A stretch of 64,000 nucleotides of DNA from Paenibacillus sp. JZ16 (GCF_015326965.1 NZ_CP017659.1:124001-188000), one strand, 5' to 3'. Positions 17,148 to 26,487 are shown, numbered from the stretch's first letter. Notes: generated by a model from the sequence alone, not told the origin. Made by a program: numbers and translations.

Positions 17148-17272
17148 GTAATTCGCGCTTCAATGCAAAAAAGCAAAGAAGCCGAAAAGCATAAAAGCAA
17201 AAAAGTTCATCTAGATAGTCAAGTGGACGGGAAGAAGCCCTGTCATGACCAAGTTTAAGGAGTCTTAGCACC

Positions 17273-18649
17273 ATGGAACGACATCTCAGTTTCTCAAAAA
17301 GCATCATTCTTATTGTGTTTATACTGGCAGTACTGTTTGTCTCTATCTTTCTTCTTAAGGCAGAGCCGCATATACCGCTTCTGGCAACAACCGTGGGTAT
17401 CGCCTCCTTGCTGCGGTTGTTCGGGTTTTCCTGGAAGCATCTGGAATCCGCAATCATTCAAGGCATTCAAACGGCGATTATGCCGATTCTCATCCTTTCG
17501 CTCATCGGCATTCTGATTGCGGTATGGATGATGAGCGGCACCGTCCCGACCATTTTATACTATGGAATGGATTATATTGAACCGCATTATTTTGCCGTGA
17601 GTGCGTTATACGTGACCATCGTGGTGTCGATGTTTACCGGGAGCTCTTTCACGACGGTCAGTACGGTTGGCGTTGCCTTCATGGGGATTGCTGTAACGAC
17701 CGGGATTTCTCCGGCACTGGCAGCAGGAGCGGTGATCTGCGGAGCTTGCTTTGGGGATAAAATGTCGCCGCTGTCCGACACAACGAACTTTGCTCCGGCG
17801 GTCGCCGGCATATCCTTGTTCACCCACATTGGCAACATGATGTACACTACGGTGCCGGCCCTGATCGTGACAACGATCTTTTTCCTGCTGGCACCAACGG
17901 CGAATAGCCTGGATTTAACATCGATAATTCAAATCAAGGCTGCGCTGAATGACGGATTCCATATTCATTGGCTAACGTTGCTATCGCCGATTGCGGTCAT
18001 TGCCTGTTCCGTCAAGCGGATTCCGATCCTCCCTACGATCATTGTCGGCATTGTTACCGGACTCATCGTAACGGCCTTCGTTCAACAGCAGACGGCAGTC
18101 GATGTCTGGTTCAGCGTCATGCAGAGCGGTTACAAGAGCACGATCGCCAACGAGACCGTTGCTTCCATTGTCAACCGCGGCGGATTGCAATCGATGATGG
18201 GGTCCGTATCGCTGATATTGATTGCGTTATCCTTGGGAGGGCTGCTTCAGCATTGCGGCGTCATTGAAGCCTTCTTCCGCAAAGTCATGCAGCCGCTGAA
18301 GCGGAAGAGCAGTATCGTTCTGATGACCGGGGCGTCTGCGATTGCGGTCAATGGCATGACAGGTGAGCAGTATTTATCGATCCTTTTGCCTGGTCAAATG
18401 TTCAAGGAGGAATATGTCCGCCGAGATCTTCCGGCGAAGACGTTGTCCCGTACATTGGAGGATTGCGGTACGCTTGTTAACCCGCTGATTCCATGGGGGG
18501 TAAGCGGTGCCTTCTTCGCTGCTACGCTTGGAATTCCGGTCATTGAATATGCGCCGTATGCAACTTTCTTGTGGTTAAGCCCGCTCTTTACATTTGCCTA
18601 TGCCTTGATACCGCGATTACAGCGGAACTCGCTGGGCAGGAAGATCTAA
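17273..18649 (+). CDS. nhaC: NhaC-family Na+/H+ antiporter
   Basis: This is a 458-residue polytopic membrane protein with about eleven hydrophobic segments. It carries the family hallmarks TGSSFTTVSTVGVAF and CGACFGDKMSPLSDTTNFAPA, around the presumed ion-binding helices. NhaC proteins exchange cytoplasmic sodium for protons; some relatives instead exchange malate/lactate (MleN), tyrosine or other substrates, so the substrate is less certain than the family. It is a single-gene unit with its own promoter and terminator. The TAAGGAG site precedes the ATG by eleven bases. Confidence 0.87.
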   Translation: MERHLSFSKSIILIVFILAVLFVSIFLLKAEPHIPLLATTVGIASLLRLFGFSWKHLESAIIQGIQTAIMPILILSLIGILIAVWMMSGTVPTILYYGMDYIEPHYFAVSALYVTIVVSMFTGSSFTTVSTVGVAFMGIAVTTGISPALAAGAVICGACFGDKMSPLSDTTNFAPAVAGISLFTHIGNMMYTTVPALIVTTIFFLLAPTANSLDLTSIIQIKAALNDGFHIHWLTLLSPIAVIACSVKRIPILPTIIVGIVTGLIVTAFVQQQTAVDVWFSVMQSGYKSTIANETVASIVNRGGLQSMMGSVSLILIALSLGGLLQHCGVIEAFFRKVMQPLKRKSSIVLMTGASAIAVNGMTGEQYLSILLPGQMFKEEYVRRDLPAKTLSRTLEDCGTLVNPLIPWGVSGAFFAATLGIPVIEYAPYATFLWLSPLFTFAYALIPRLQRNSLGRKI

Positions 18650-18680
18650 GGATAACCGAATAAACATGGATCCTCTGTTT

Positions 18681-18717
18681 GACCTTGCCTCCCGGATAGG
18701 GGAGACAGGGTCTTTTT
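18681..18717 (+). terminator. Terminator after nhaC
   Basis: GACCTTGCCTCCC and GGGGAGACAGGGTC pair imperfectly across a five-base loop and are followed by five T residues. Confidence 0.85.
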
Positions 18718-18823
18718 GATTAAAGCGATTTAGACCCAGCCTGTTCTTCGATACAACTGATATGATGGAAAGTGATGTGCAGCCAACTTCGCGCATTCAT
18801 TCTTACCGGGAGGGGATATTAGC

Positions 18824-19546
18824 ATGAACCATAGGAAAGATAACGAGCTAACCGCTGCGGCGCTGATGGAATTGCATGTTCAGGCGATGTTTACGCATGA
18901 CGGGGATATGCTAATTCGCACCATCAACGAGCCTTGGCCGGGAGAGGAGCTTGCCCCGAGATTTTTCATGGGTCGAACGATAGACGGCTCTTCGATCTGC
19001 AGGTTTCGTCATGATGTTCCCGCAGGAATTGCCGGGCAATTGAGGGCTTTGGTTGAAGATGAGCCGATCGTAACTGAAGAGGTTCAGACGAGGCCTAAAC
19101 ATTTTGCAGCTTATATGAACCTCCTTCGCACTGAGCACTATTCGAGCGGACCTTGTTATTGGATACCTGATCAAACAACGCAGGTCAATCAGACGGTAAG
19201 GATCACCCCGGGAAATATTCGCGAATATTCGCTCGCCGGTTTTGAATGGCTGACCACGGAAATCGATTATGACCAGCCTTGTGTTGCGCTCATTCATGAG
19301 AATAGGGTGGTATCGGTTTGCCGCAGCGTTCGGATTACAGAACGAGCTCACGAAGCTGGGCTTGAAACGTTAGAGGAATGTCGTGGAAGAGGTTATGCGG
19401 CTGCTGTTGTTGCCGGATGGGCCATAGAGGTGCAAAAGATGGGCGCGCTGGCGTTGTACAGTACTTTATGGGAAAATAGCTCTTCCCGGAGAGTGGCAAA
19501 TAAATTAGGGTTGTCCTATTACGGGGTTAACTTCACGATCAGATGA
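18824..19546 (+). CDS. GNAT family N-acetyltransferase
   Basis: This is a 240-residue protein with an acetyl-CoA-binding GNAT domain in its C-terminal half. ECRGRGYAAAVVAGWA is motif A with the R/QxxGxG/A signature, and LYSTLWENSSSRRVANKLGL is the usual motif B region. The N-terminal half resembles the GNAT_acetyltran (PF12746) group of Firmicutes. The acceptor is unknown. GGGAGGGG precedes the ATG at normal distance. It converges with the minus-strand kinase cluster. Confidence 0.8.
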   Translation: MNHRKDNELTAAALMELHVQAMFTHDGDMLIRTINEPWPGEELAPRFFMGRTIDGSSICRFRHDVPAGIAGQLRALVEDEPIVTEEVQTRPKHFAAYMNLLRTEHYSSGPCYWIPDQTTQVNQTVRITPGNIREYSLAGFEWLTTEIDYDQPCVALIHENRVVSVCRSVRITERAHEAGLETLEECRGRGYAAAVVAGWAIEVQKMGALALYSTLWENSSSRRVANKLGLSYYGVNFTIR

Positions 19547-19584
19547 CATGCTGGGCAGCGTAGACTCCTTACTGTATGAAGCCA

Positions 19585-19614
19585 TAAAGAAATCCCTCAA
19601 TAAAGTTGAGGGAT
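19585..19614 (-). terminator. Terminator of the minus-strand kinase cluster
   Basis: Read on the minus strand, CCCTCAACTTTATTGAGGG forms a hairpin that continues into a T-rich run. It ends the transcript of the small basic protein. Confidence 0.7.
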
Positions 19615-19646
19615 GAAGTGAAGTACTCCATGATGATGTGAAATGA

Positions 19647-19856
19647 TTAGCTCGAGCTGCCTCTTCTGTTCTTATAATAGCCATGACCTTGGTTGCCATG
19701 CCTGTGTTTGTAATCGGATGAGGAACCTTTACGACGCGAATAGCCATGACTGCTGCTGTATTTTCTTCCATAATTCTTCGCGGAACTGCTGTAACGCTTA
19801 CGGCCATGACTATGGGATGTAGAGTGGAGAAGCTTATTCATGATCTTTCTTAACAT
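19647..19856 (-). CDS. Small Ser/His/Gly/Tyr-rich basic protein
   Basis: This 69-residue protein is strongly basic and of low complexity. After a short amphipathic start (MLRKIMNKLLHS) it is built of clusters such as RRKGSSSDYKHRHGNQGH, with four SSS triplets and many Arg, Lys and His. I know no family for it. The open frame extends further upstream, but AAAGGAGG lies ten bases before the ATG at 19856, which sets the start. It follows the Ser/Thr kinase gene by 82 bases on the same strand with no terminator between. A kinase substrate or a coat-like, nucleic-acid-binding protein are possibilities; both are inference. Confidence 0.65.
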   Translation of the reverse strand: MLRKIMNKLLHSTSHSHGRKRYSSSAKNYGRKYSSSHGYSRRKGSSSDYKHRHGNQGHGYYKNRRGSSS

Positions 19857-19938
19857 GCGAAAACATCCTCCTTTCTTGTTCGTCATCATTCCATATAATT
19901 TAATCGGATCGTAACATAAATGAAACCCCATAATCAAA

Positions 19939-20811
19939 TTAAAGGCTGCCCTTCTTATCAGAGGGGTAGTCTCTTGCATTAGCGAGCGACTGCAGCTCGT
20001 GCATGAACTGCAAAGAACTTGAGTAAGGTTCACTCAATTGCATCAAGCGTCTAATCATGTTCTGCAGTTCAATCGAGAGATGAAGTTCTTCCTGCCAGCT
20101 TCGCTCCACGGTTGCACCCCGGTTGTTGTGATCCGGTTCGTAGGTGGAATAGAGCATGAACAGCATAAAGTGACCGATGTCCCGGAGATCCTCGCTTTCC
20201 TTCGAGTCCTTATATTGAACAGAGGACGCCGAGCTGTCTGCCTTGAACTTTTTCCGTACTGGTACTTGGAGCGGAGGGGGCTCACCAATCCTTCTCGCGA
20301 GTCCGAAATCAATAAGTTGGATCCTGCCATCCTTAAACAGTACGTTCGGAATCCGCAGATCAAGATGAACATAGCCTTGGTCGTGTATGTATCGGACCAG
20401 CTTCAGAAGCTGCAGCGTGATCTCGATGCATTCGACTTCTCCGTATTTCATGTCTTGTTCGAATATTAAATCTTCAAGTGTATCACCGTTCATATAAGAC
20501 ATGACCAGATAAGTATGGCGGTTGTCTGTGAAAAAATCCCGGTATGCCGGAATTTGCGGATGTTGGAGAGAACGTAATATCGCTGCCTCACGGTTCAGCA
20601 ATTCTTTGGCGTAATCGCCTTTGCTGGGTCTCGACTGTTTAACAGCCACCACGTTTCCGCTCTGTTGATCCCTGCATTTATAGATGATGCCGTAACTTCC
20701 TTCCCCAATCCTCTGTTGAACAGTGTAACGATTCCCCAGTACCGTATTTTGTTCAGCCGGGTAATCCCGCCAAGCGTTTATAAAGGAGCTTAAGTATGAG
20801 AATAAGCGCAT
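19939..20811 (-). CDS. Serine/threonine protein kinase (Hanks type)
   Basis: This is a 290-residue protein kinase with a single catalytic domain. The glycine-rich loop is IGEGSYGIIYK (35-45), the ATP-binding lysine is K58 in VAVK, the catalytic loop is HLDLRIPN (149-156) and the metal motif is DFG (168-170). The loop differs from the canonical HRDxKxxN by Leu and Arg substitutions but keeps the catalytic Asp and Asn. No transmembrane or PASTA sensor follows, unlike PrkC, so it is a cytoplasmic kinase. The N-terminal 25 residues are hydrophobic-aromatic and could touch the membrane. A GGGAGAG site precedes the ATG. It heads a two-gene unit with the small basic protein. Confidence 0.88.
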   Translation of the reverse strand: MRLFSYLSSFINAWRDYPAEQNTVLGNRYTVQQRIGEGSYGIIYKCRDQQSGNVVAVKQSRPSKGDYAKELLNREAAILRSLQHPQIPAYRDFFTDNRHTYLVMSYMNGDTLEDLIFEQDMKYGEVECIEITLQLLKLVRYIHDQGYVHLDLRIPNVLFKDGRIQLIDFGLARRIGEPPPLQVPVRKKFKADSSASSVQYKDSKESEDLRDIGHFMLFMLYSTYEPDHNNRGATVERSWQEELHLSIELQNMIRRLMQLSEPYSSSLQFMHELQSLANARDYPSDKKGSL

Positions 20812-21103
20812 ATCGATTCCAATCTCTCCCTTGGGTCCGTTTGATCTTCCGGAGCAAGTGCTATTCCTATTTATCGTACATGATAAGTTTAACTAAAGAT
20901 AGTTCAGCTAACTGCCGGGGCTCAGTCGAGATTCATTCGATTGGAGGTTTTTTGTATGTCTGGTCTCCAATCTGATTTATGATCAGGTGTCCTTATTTTG
21001 CAAAAGCATGACCCTTTCATGCAAAGACTTGTTCGTTGCACTCTTGTAAAATTGGGCTCAAAGTTCGTGGTTAGCCATTTATGGTGGAAAGGGGCAGTGA
21101 AGC

Positions 21104-23188
21104 ATGACAGCATCAATCAAAAGAGTTCATGTCGTATTTAAGACCCATCTGGACATCGGGTTTACCGATTTGGGAAAGAACGTAATCGAGCGGTATATGG
21201 AGCATTTCATCCCCCAGGCCTTGGAGCTGTCCGAACAGTTGGCTAACGAAGAGGGGAACGCAAAATTCATATGGACGACCGGCTCGTGGTTAATCCATGA
21301 ATATCTGCAAACGTCTTCTCCTGAGATGCGGGCGCGCATGGAAAAAGCCATTGAGGAGGGGCGCATTGCTTGGCACGGGCTGCCGTTTACAACACATACG
21401 GAAATCATGGATGCCCGGTTATTCGAATTCGGAATGTCCATTTCGGACGACTTGGATCGAAAGTACGGAAAGTCCACGATCGCCGCTAAAATGACGGATG
21501 TTCCGGGCCATACGCTTGCCATGGTCCCACTGCTGGCAGAACACGGCATACAATATTTGCATTTGGGCGTTAATATGGTATCCAAGAATCCCAAGGTGCC
21601 GGAAGTATTTGTATGGCGCGCTTCCGATGGCTCGGAGATCATCGTCCATTATGCGGATAGTTACGGTAAACCGTTTCACATGGAAGGGCTGGAAGATGCC
21701 TTGTATTTTGCCCATACCCATGATAACCATGGTCCATCCACGCTAGAGGAGATCCGTGCATTGTTTGAACAGTTGGAGCAGGATTATCCAGGGGCGGAAA
21801 TCATGGCCTCGACACTTGATGCATTTGCCCAGCGACTGCGTACCGTCAAAGATCGATTGCCTGTCGTGAGTGAAGAAATTGGGGATTCGTGGATACACGG
21901 GATTGCCTCGGATCCTTGGAAAATCGCTCGCTACCGTGAATTGCTAAGGCTTCGGGATCGCTGGATCGAATCCGGTCAATTGGATAAGGACAGCGAGGCG
22001 TACGCTCGATTCTGCAACCGTCTGATGTTGATCCCCGAGCATACCTGGGGGTTGAACAATTCGGTCTATCTCGTCGATTATGTTAATTATTCCTCCTCGG
22101 ATTTAGCCGCTGCAAGAGCACGGGATATCGTAGAAGACAATAAACGGAGAAAATACGATTACCTGTGCCAGCAGGCGAATGATATCAGGTCATACAGCCA
22201 TTACGAGAGCTCTTGGCAGGAGCAGCGGGATTATCTTGAAGAGGCCGTTCAGTCGCTGCCGAAAGCGCTGGCAGCTGAAGCGAGAATGGAGCTGGATCGG
22301 ATGAGTCAGCATGATACCGTCCAAGACTCGGAGCCGCTGCAGTATAAGCAGACGATTGAAACGAACGAGCATTACGAATTAGGGCAGTTTCAGGTAAGCT
22401 TTGCTGCCGACGGATCGATCAACCGATTGATGGATCGATCCGGGAAGGAATGGGCGAACGAGCATCAGAGACTTGGCACTTATAGGTATGAAACCTTCAG
22501 CAAAGAAAACTACGACCGTTTCTTCAAGGAATACATGACCAATCTGGATATTCATCATGGCTGGGCGGACAACGATTTCGGCAAGCCGGGCATTGAATAT
22601 GTCAAACCGCGGCCGGAGCATCGGCAGTATACGGCATCCTTGCGGACCCTGCATCTGGAGAGGTACGCCGATTATGATCTCGTAACTGCCGAACTGAAGC
22701 TGCCTGAGAATCTCGGCAAACAGTATGGAGCTCCACGCATACTGAACGCGATCTATATGTTCCATGCGAATGAGCCCGTCATTGAGGTAAGTCTAAGCTG
22801 GAGGGGCAAACCAGCATGCCGTCTTCCGGAAGCAAGCTGGTTTTCGTTTGCGCCTCTTGTGGATAATCCTAACGCCTGGAAGATGGATAAGCTCGGTCAA
22901 CGCATATCTCCGTTATTCGTCGTAAAGGACGGCAACCGGAACATGCATGGAATCAACACGGGCCTATATTATGAGGGGGCGGACGGAACGGCGGCTATTG
23001 AAACCTTGGACGCGCCGCTTGTTTGTCCGGGAGAACCGCGGCTGCTGCAATTTGACAATACGTATGCTTCATTGACCGGAGGATTTCATTTCAATCTGCA
23101 TAACAACGTATGGGGTACGAATTTCATGATGTGGTTCGAGGATGATATGAACTATCGGTTCAGATTGAGCCTGCACTCTCATTCGTGA
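21104..23188 (+). CDS. DUF5054 / GH38-like alpha-mannosidase-type protein
   Basis: This is a 694-residue protein with an N-terminal domain like the catalytic domain of family 38 glycosidases. KTHLDIGFTD (H15, D17) resembles the HxDxGW metal ligands, and TDVPGHT (D132) sits where the GH38 nucleophile Asp lies. A late His in IPEHTWGLN is another likely metal ligand. The group is known as DUF5054 and its substrate is not established. The C-terminal half is beta-rich, as in GH38. No signal peptide is present, so it is cytoplasmic. The AAGGGG site precedes the ATG. Apart from the glycosidases elsewhere in the window, it has no functional neighbours. Confidence 0.78.
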   Translation: MTASIKRVHVVFKTHLDIGFTDLGKNVIERYMEHFIPQALELSEQLANEEGNAKFIWTTGSWLIHEYLQTSSPEMRARMEKAIEEGRIAWHGLPFTTHTEIMDARLFEFGMSISDDLDRKYGKSTIAAKMTDVPGHTLAMVPLLAEHGIQYLHLGVNMVSKNPKVPEVFVWRASDGSEIIVHYADSYGKPFHMEGLEDALYFAHTHDNHGPSTLEEIRALFEQLEQDYPGAEIMASTLDAFAQRLRTVKDRLPVVSEEIGDSWIHGIASDPWKIARYRELLRLRDRWIESGQLDKDSEAYARFCNRLMLIPEHTWGLNNSVYLVDYVNYSSSDLAAARARDIVEDNKRRKYDYLCQQANDIRSYSHYESSWQEQRDYLEEAVQSLPKALAAEARMELDRMSQHDTVQDSEPLQYKQTIETNEHYELGQFQVSFAADGSINRLMDRSGKEWANEHQRLGTYRYETFSKENYDRFFKEYMTNLDIHHGWADNDFGKPGIEYVKPRPEHRQYTASLRTLHLERYADYDLVTAELKLPENLGKQYGAPRILNAIYMFHANEPVIEVSLSWRGKPACRLPEASWFSFAPLVDNPNAWKMDKLGQRISPLFVVKDGNRNMHGINTGLYYEGADGTAAIETLDAPLVCPGEPRLLQFDNTYASLTGGFHFNLHNNVWGTNFMMWFEDDMNYRFRLSLHSHS

Positions 23189-23213
23189 GTCATCTGATCA
23201 TGAAACAAACCGA

Positions 23214-23245
23214 AAGATGTGAGTTTATAACTCGCATCTTTTTTA
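23214..23245 (+). terminator. Terminator after the DUF5054 gene
   Basis: AAGATGTGAGTT and AACTCGCATCTT form a 12-bp stem with one mismatch around a tight loop, followed by five T residues. Confidence 0.9.
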
Positions 23246-23269
23246 TTGTTGGATCATCCCCCGGTCAAG

Positions 23270-24733
23270 CTATGAAGAAGGTTTCTCTTGGGAAAGAAAA
23301 TCGCTGATCCTGTTCCGAAGCTGCTCATGCTGTTCAAAATGGTTATACATCCGATAGGCAGCCGTCTGCGCATTTCCGAAGAAGAATCGTTCAAACTGGG
23401 TTTGGCGACCACCGAACGAGCTTGCACCAAGCTCCCATGCAAGCCTGAACAATGCGATGCGATCCCGAGCATCCGTCGTTGCCCCTTTTAAATATTGATT
23501 AAGGTAGGGGCCTGACTCCGATCGAAAATCCAATTCGGAAGGGATCATAATCAGGCCGCTGGAGCCTAGCAGTTGAATCATCTCTACCATCTCGGGATAG
23601 AATTTGGGGAAGAGGATGCTGGATGCGATAAGAGGACTGGCAGCTGGTACGAGATATCCGAATTTATCATGGCTGGCGCCCTGTTCGGAGGCCAGTCTTA
23701 ATGCCTTGAAGGTTTCCAAAAATGTAATCACTTTCGAAACATTCGAGACCATATGGGGCTCGAGTCCAATGTTCTGTTCATCTGCCAAGGATTCCAGCAA
23801 GCCGAGCATGAATTCGGTTTTTACGATAAAACGGACGGCCATTTGATGGGCGATATGCGTATGAAAGTGACTTTCGCCGAATAAACGTCCGGCGTAAGTC
23901 TCGTCCCCATAGTAAAATATTCGATCATGAGGGACCAGCACGCGGTCGAAGATGACGAGTGTATCCATCTCTTCGTATCTGGCGCTCAGGGGATAATCAT
24001 AGGAAGAAGTGGCACCGTAGCTTTCACGGCATATAAAAGTCATTCCCGGTAAATCGTTGGGAACCGCAAATGCAAACGCAGAAGGATTTACATCCTGGGA
24101 CATCGTTGGCGAAGGGGTCGGGAATACCAGCATTTCTTCGCAAGTAGCCCCTTGTGTTGCCATCAAGAAGGCCCCGCTTATAATCATTCCTTCATGATTC
24201 ATCTCTTCAACTTTAGCCGCGATAGCGTCTTCAGCAGCATCCTGCTGACCGGACATTTTACATGCATAGGGCTGGATGAAGGCGTGAGATAATGTAATAT
24301 CGTGATCACGACAGTACTTATAATAGTTCCTGAGATTCTCCGCGTATTTCGGATGATGTTCCTCCAGAATATCGGCAGCGGTATATAAGGACATGATCGC
24401 GGTGTTCATATAGTCGGGAGCGCGCCCTAAAAAGCCGTGATGCCGCCTCGCCCATAACTCCATCATGATTCGGCGTTTCTGCAAATCCTCAGCATTCTTT
24501 GGCGGGAGAAAAGACAAGCCTACCCGTTCTCCCGTATCGGGTGAGGGGTAAGTCAATTGTTCCATATATCTTGCGTCACATTGCATATCGTATAGATCGG
24601 CCTGGGTTTGAATAAGACCTTGAAATGCAGAATGCTCGGATAAAGGTCCCTTGATAGGCTCACCTTTATACCAAATGTTGATATTCTGCCGGTCAATCCG
24701 TTCGATATACTGCTTTCCCGATTTAATAGGCAC
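23270..24733 (-). CDS. HpaB-family flavin-dependent monooxygenase, oxygenase component
   Basis: This 487-residue protein belongs to the 4-hydroxyphenylacetate 3-monooxygenase (HpaB) family of acyl-CoA-dehydrogenase fold. These enzymes use FADH2 supplied by a separate reductase to hydroxylate phenolic rings. Family features are SGKQYIERIDRQ at the N-terminus, the RRHHGFLGRAPDYMNT segment, and FDRVLVPHDRIFYYGD in the middle. A GTG start at 24733 is chosen because GGGGTGAAC lies just before it and because relatives start MP-x-SGxxYIERL; an ATG 27 bases upstream lacks a site. No HpaC reductase is in the window. The substrate may be any phenol. Confidence 0.88.
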   Translation of the reverse strand: MPIKSGKQYIERIDRQNINIWYKGEPIKGPLSEHSAFQGLIQTQADLYDMQCDARYMEQLTYPSPDTGERVGLSFLPPKNAEDLQKRRIMMELWARRHHGFLGRAPDYMNTAIMSLYTAADILEEHHPKYAENLRNYYKYCRDHDITLSHAFIQPYACKMSGQQDAAEDAIAAKVEEMNHEGMIISGAFLMATQGATCEEMLVFPTPSPTMSQDVNPSAFAFAVPNDLPGMTFICRESYGATSSYDYPLSARYEEMDTLVIFDRVLVPHDRIFYYGDETYAGRLFGESHFHTHIAHQMAVRFIVKTEFMLGLLESLADEQNIGLEPHMVSNVSKVITFLETFKALRLASEQGASHDKFGYLVPAASPLIASSILFPKFYPEMVEMIQLLGSSGLIMIPSELDFRSESGPYLNQYLKGATTDARDRIALFRLAWELGASSFGGRQTQFERFFFGNAQTAAYRMYNHFEQHEQLRNRISDFLSQEKPSS

Positions 24734-24885
24734 GTTGTTCACCCCATTTGTAAAAATCATAAGCTAACGAACCTGTCTACTGCTGATAATGTACGTGCTT
24801 CGTCCACGCGGAGTACATTGTCCGTCGGAACCGACGAAAAATATGCGGATGTACCTCAAGAGTTGAAATCGGGAAGTGACAAAGG

Positions 24886-24913
24886 CAAAAAAAACGGACC
24901 CGCTATGGTCCAT
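24886..24913 (-). terminator. Terminator after the VanY-like gene
   Basis: On the minus strand GGACC, a six-base loop and GGTCC are followed by a G and eight T residues. Confidence 0.85.
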
Positions 24914-24928
24914 TTCTTGATTTTTCGA

Positions 24929-25714
24929 TTAATGGGATTGACCCAGATACTGCTCAAGCGTCAGGTTTTGCCTCGTGATTTCTCCTGCAATATAGACGCC
25001 CACGTAACGGACATGCCAGGGCTCATAAGAATAGCCGGTTAATTTCTCCTTGCCTTTTCCGTAACGAATGATAAATCCGTACTTCGGTGCATTGGCTTTC
25101 AGCCATTTGCCTTCTTTGGTATTTCCGAAGCTTTGCTCCAATGCATATCCTACGGAAGCGCTGGATATATCCATGCTCAGCCCGGTCTGATGCTCGCTTT
25201 GTCCAGGACGAGCGCTTGTTTTATTAGCGACGGCTTCGCCCTTATTACGGGCGTTGCGTTCGAATATGGCCTTCTGTGTGGCATAGGATCGGAAGCCTGA
25301 CACGGCTTTGAGATCGATCCCGTCTTTCTTGGCAGCCGCAAACAATTTTTCGAGCGCAGTTGCCGCTACTCGTTTCATCTGTTTCTTAGGACTGGGTCCT
25401 GAGAAGCTGAACGGAATACGGGGTATGACCAAATCTTGAGGCACATAACTCGATGGTAGATTTCTTTGCTTGTTGACGAGTACAACGGTACTTGATAGAT
25501 TGGTGACCGTATTTAAACCACGAACCGTTTTTATAGTCCGGTTAGGAGCGTTGTTTTCCAAAAACGCAGTAAATGATAAGCTGGAAGAAGCTGCAGCGGC
25601 AGCTTCCGCCTTGCCAATGCCGGTGCTGCTTAGAAAACTGGATAAGGCCAGGCTTGTGACAACGGAACCGATGATGACTGTGGGTATGATGGATTTTACT
25701 ATTTTTTTGTGCAT
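24929..25714 (-). CDS. M15 family D-alanyl-D-alanine carboxypeptidase (VanY-like)
   Basis: This 261-residue exported peptidase trims D-Ala from peptidoglycan stems. The signal peptide or anchor (about 1-38) ends near KAEAAAA. The zinc-site motifs are SEHQTGLSMDIS (His and Asp ligands) and EPWHVRYV (catalytic Glu and third ligand His), as in VanY/VanX. The frame is open upstream, but the ATG at 25714 has GAGGAGGG before it and directly starts the signal peptide. The gene is divergent from the SUKH gene and ends in a strong terminator. A role in cell-wall remodelling is likely; there are no van resistance genes nearby. Confidence 0.88.
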   Translation of the reverse strand: MHKKIVKSIIPTVIIGSVVTSLALSSFLSSTGIGKAEAAAAASSSLSFTAFLENNAPNRTIKTVRGLNTVTNLSSTVVLVNKQRNLPSSYVPQDLVIPRIPFSFSGPSPKKQMKRVAATALEKLFAAAKKDGIDLKAVSGFRSYATQKAIFERNARNKGEAVANKTSARPGQSEHQTGLSMDISSASVGYALEQSFGNTKEGKWLKANAPKYGFIIRYGKGKEKLTGYSYEPWHVRYVGVYIAGEITRQNLTLEQYLGQSH

Positions 25715-25889
25715 ATGATGTCCCTCCTCGTTAGCTGTCTCTGAGTATATAAGAGAGTTATATCGGTAGAATCTCTGACTTGTTTCTGAATTGTAAACAA
25801 AATAGAATAGATCGAATCTAATAATAACCCAAAAATAGATTATAGTGATATGAAATCGTAACAAATTTCTACATAAGGAGACGTTTTAG

Positions 25890-26453
25890 ATGGAAATACG
25901 CGATTATATTAAACAAGGGTTTGAGACCTATTACGCTAAATATAGTCAAGTGACGGAGGAGGGATTCTGCAGGTGGATGCGTCCCGACGTTCCTGCAGAG
26001 ATGAAAGTCGTCGATAACGATGAGGAGTGGTCCATATGGAAATTGGTTCCTTCCGTTGTGAGTGAGGATCATCTTGGGGCGATGGAAGAAGAATATGGAT
26101 TGACATTTCCGGAGTGGTATAAAGCATTCATCTCCACGTATCATCATTACTTTGACGTCATACCTGAACAAGCAGTTGACGAGCCGCTGGATAATGTCAG
26201 GCACATGTACAATCCCTTGTTGTGCCGGCTGGGATACCTTCCTTTTACATGGGACGAAGAGTACGGAAAGATATGGTGTATCGATCTAAGAGAGGACGCA
26301 GGCGAGGGTTACGGAGCGATCTATGAGATCGAACATGAAATCTTGTTTGATCTGGATGAGGAACGAACGGATCATGCCAAGCTTAAAGAGTCGCTGATAT
26401 TTTTATATCCGGATTTCAAGGCGTATTTCGACCATACGTTCCTGGAAGGTTGA
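25890..26453 (+). CDS. SMI1/KNR4 (SUKH) family protein
   Basis: This acidic 187-residue protein has the SUKH core: a helix followed by EEEYGLTFPEWYKAFISTYH near residues 70-90 and a later GYLPFTWDEEYG turn. SUKH proteins often act as immunity proteins to polymorphic toxins, and some are plain housekeeping interactors. No toxin gene is adjacent, so immunity is not supported here. AAGGAGACG precedes the ATG. The APH-like gene follows after 34 bases, so the two are probably co-transcribed. Confidence 0.75.
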   Translation: MEIRDYIKQGFETYYAKYSQVTEEGFCRWMRPDVPAEMKVVDNDEEWSIWKLVPSVVSEDHLGAMEEEYGLTFPEWYKAFISTYHHYFDVIPEQAVDEPLDNVRHMYNPLLCRLGYLPFTWDEEYGKIWCIDLREDAGEGYGAIYEIEHEILFDLDEERTDHAKLKESLIFLYPDFKAYFDHTFLEG

Positions 26454-26487
26454 AACGTTTATCTTTGTCTATAAGGAGAATCGTCAC

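Noticed and set aside
17160..17215. Apparent tandem AAAAGC repeats before nhaC
   Set aside because: The units vary in length and composition and do not form a regular array; they reflect Lys-rich/A-rich composition.
24929..25714. VanY-like peptidase as part of vancomycin resistance
   Set aside because: There is no vanHAX or vanRS in the window; a general cell-wall role is more likely.
25890..26453. SUKH protein as immunity gene of a toxin system
   Set aside because: No polymorphic toxin, WXG or RHS gene lies nearby, so only the family call is kept.
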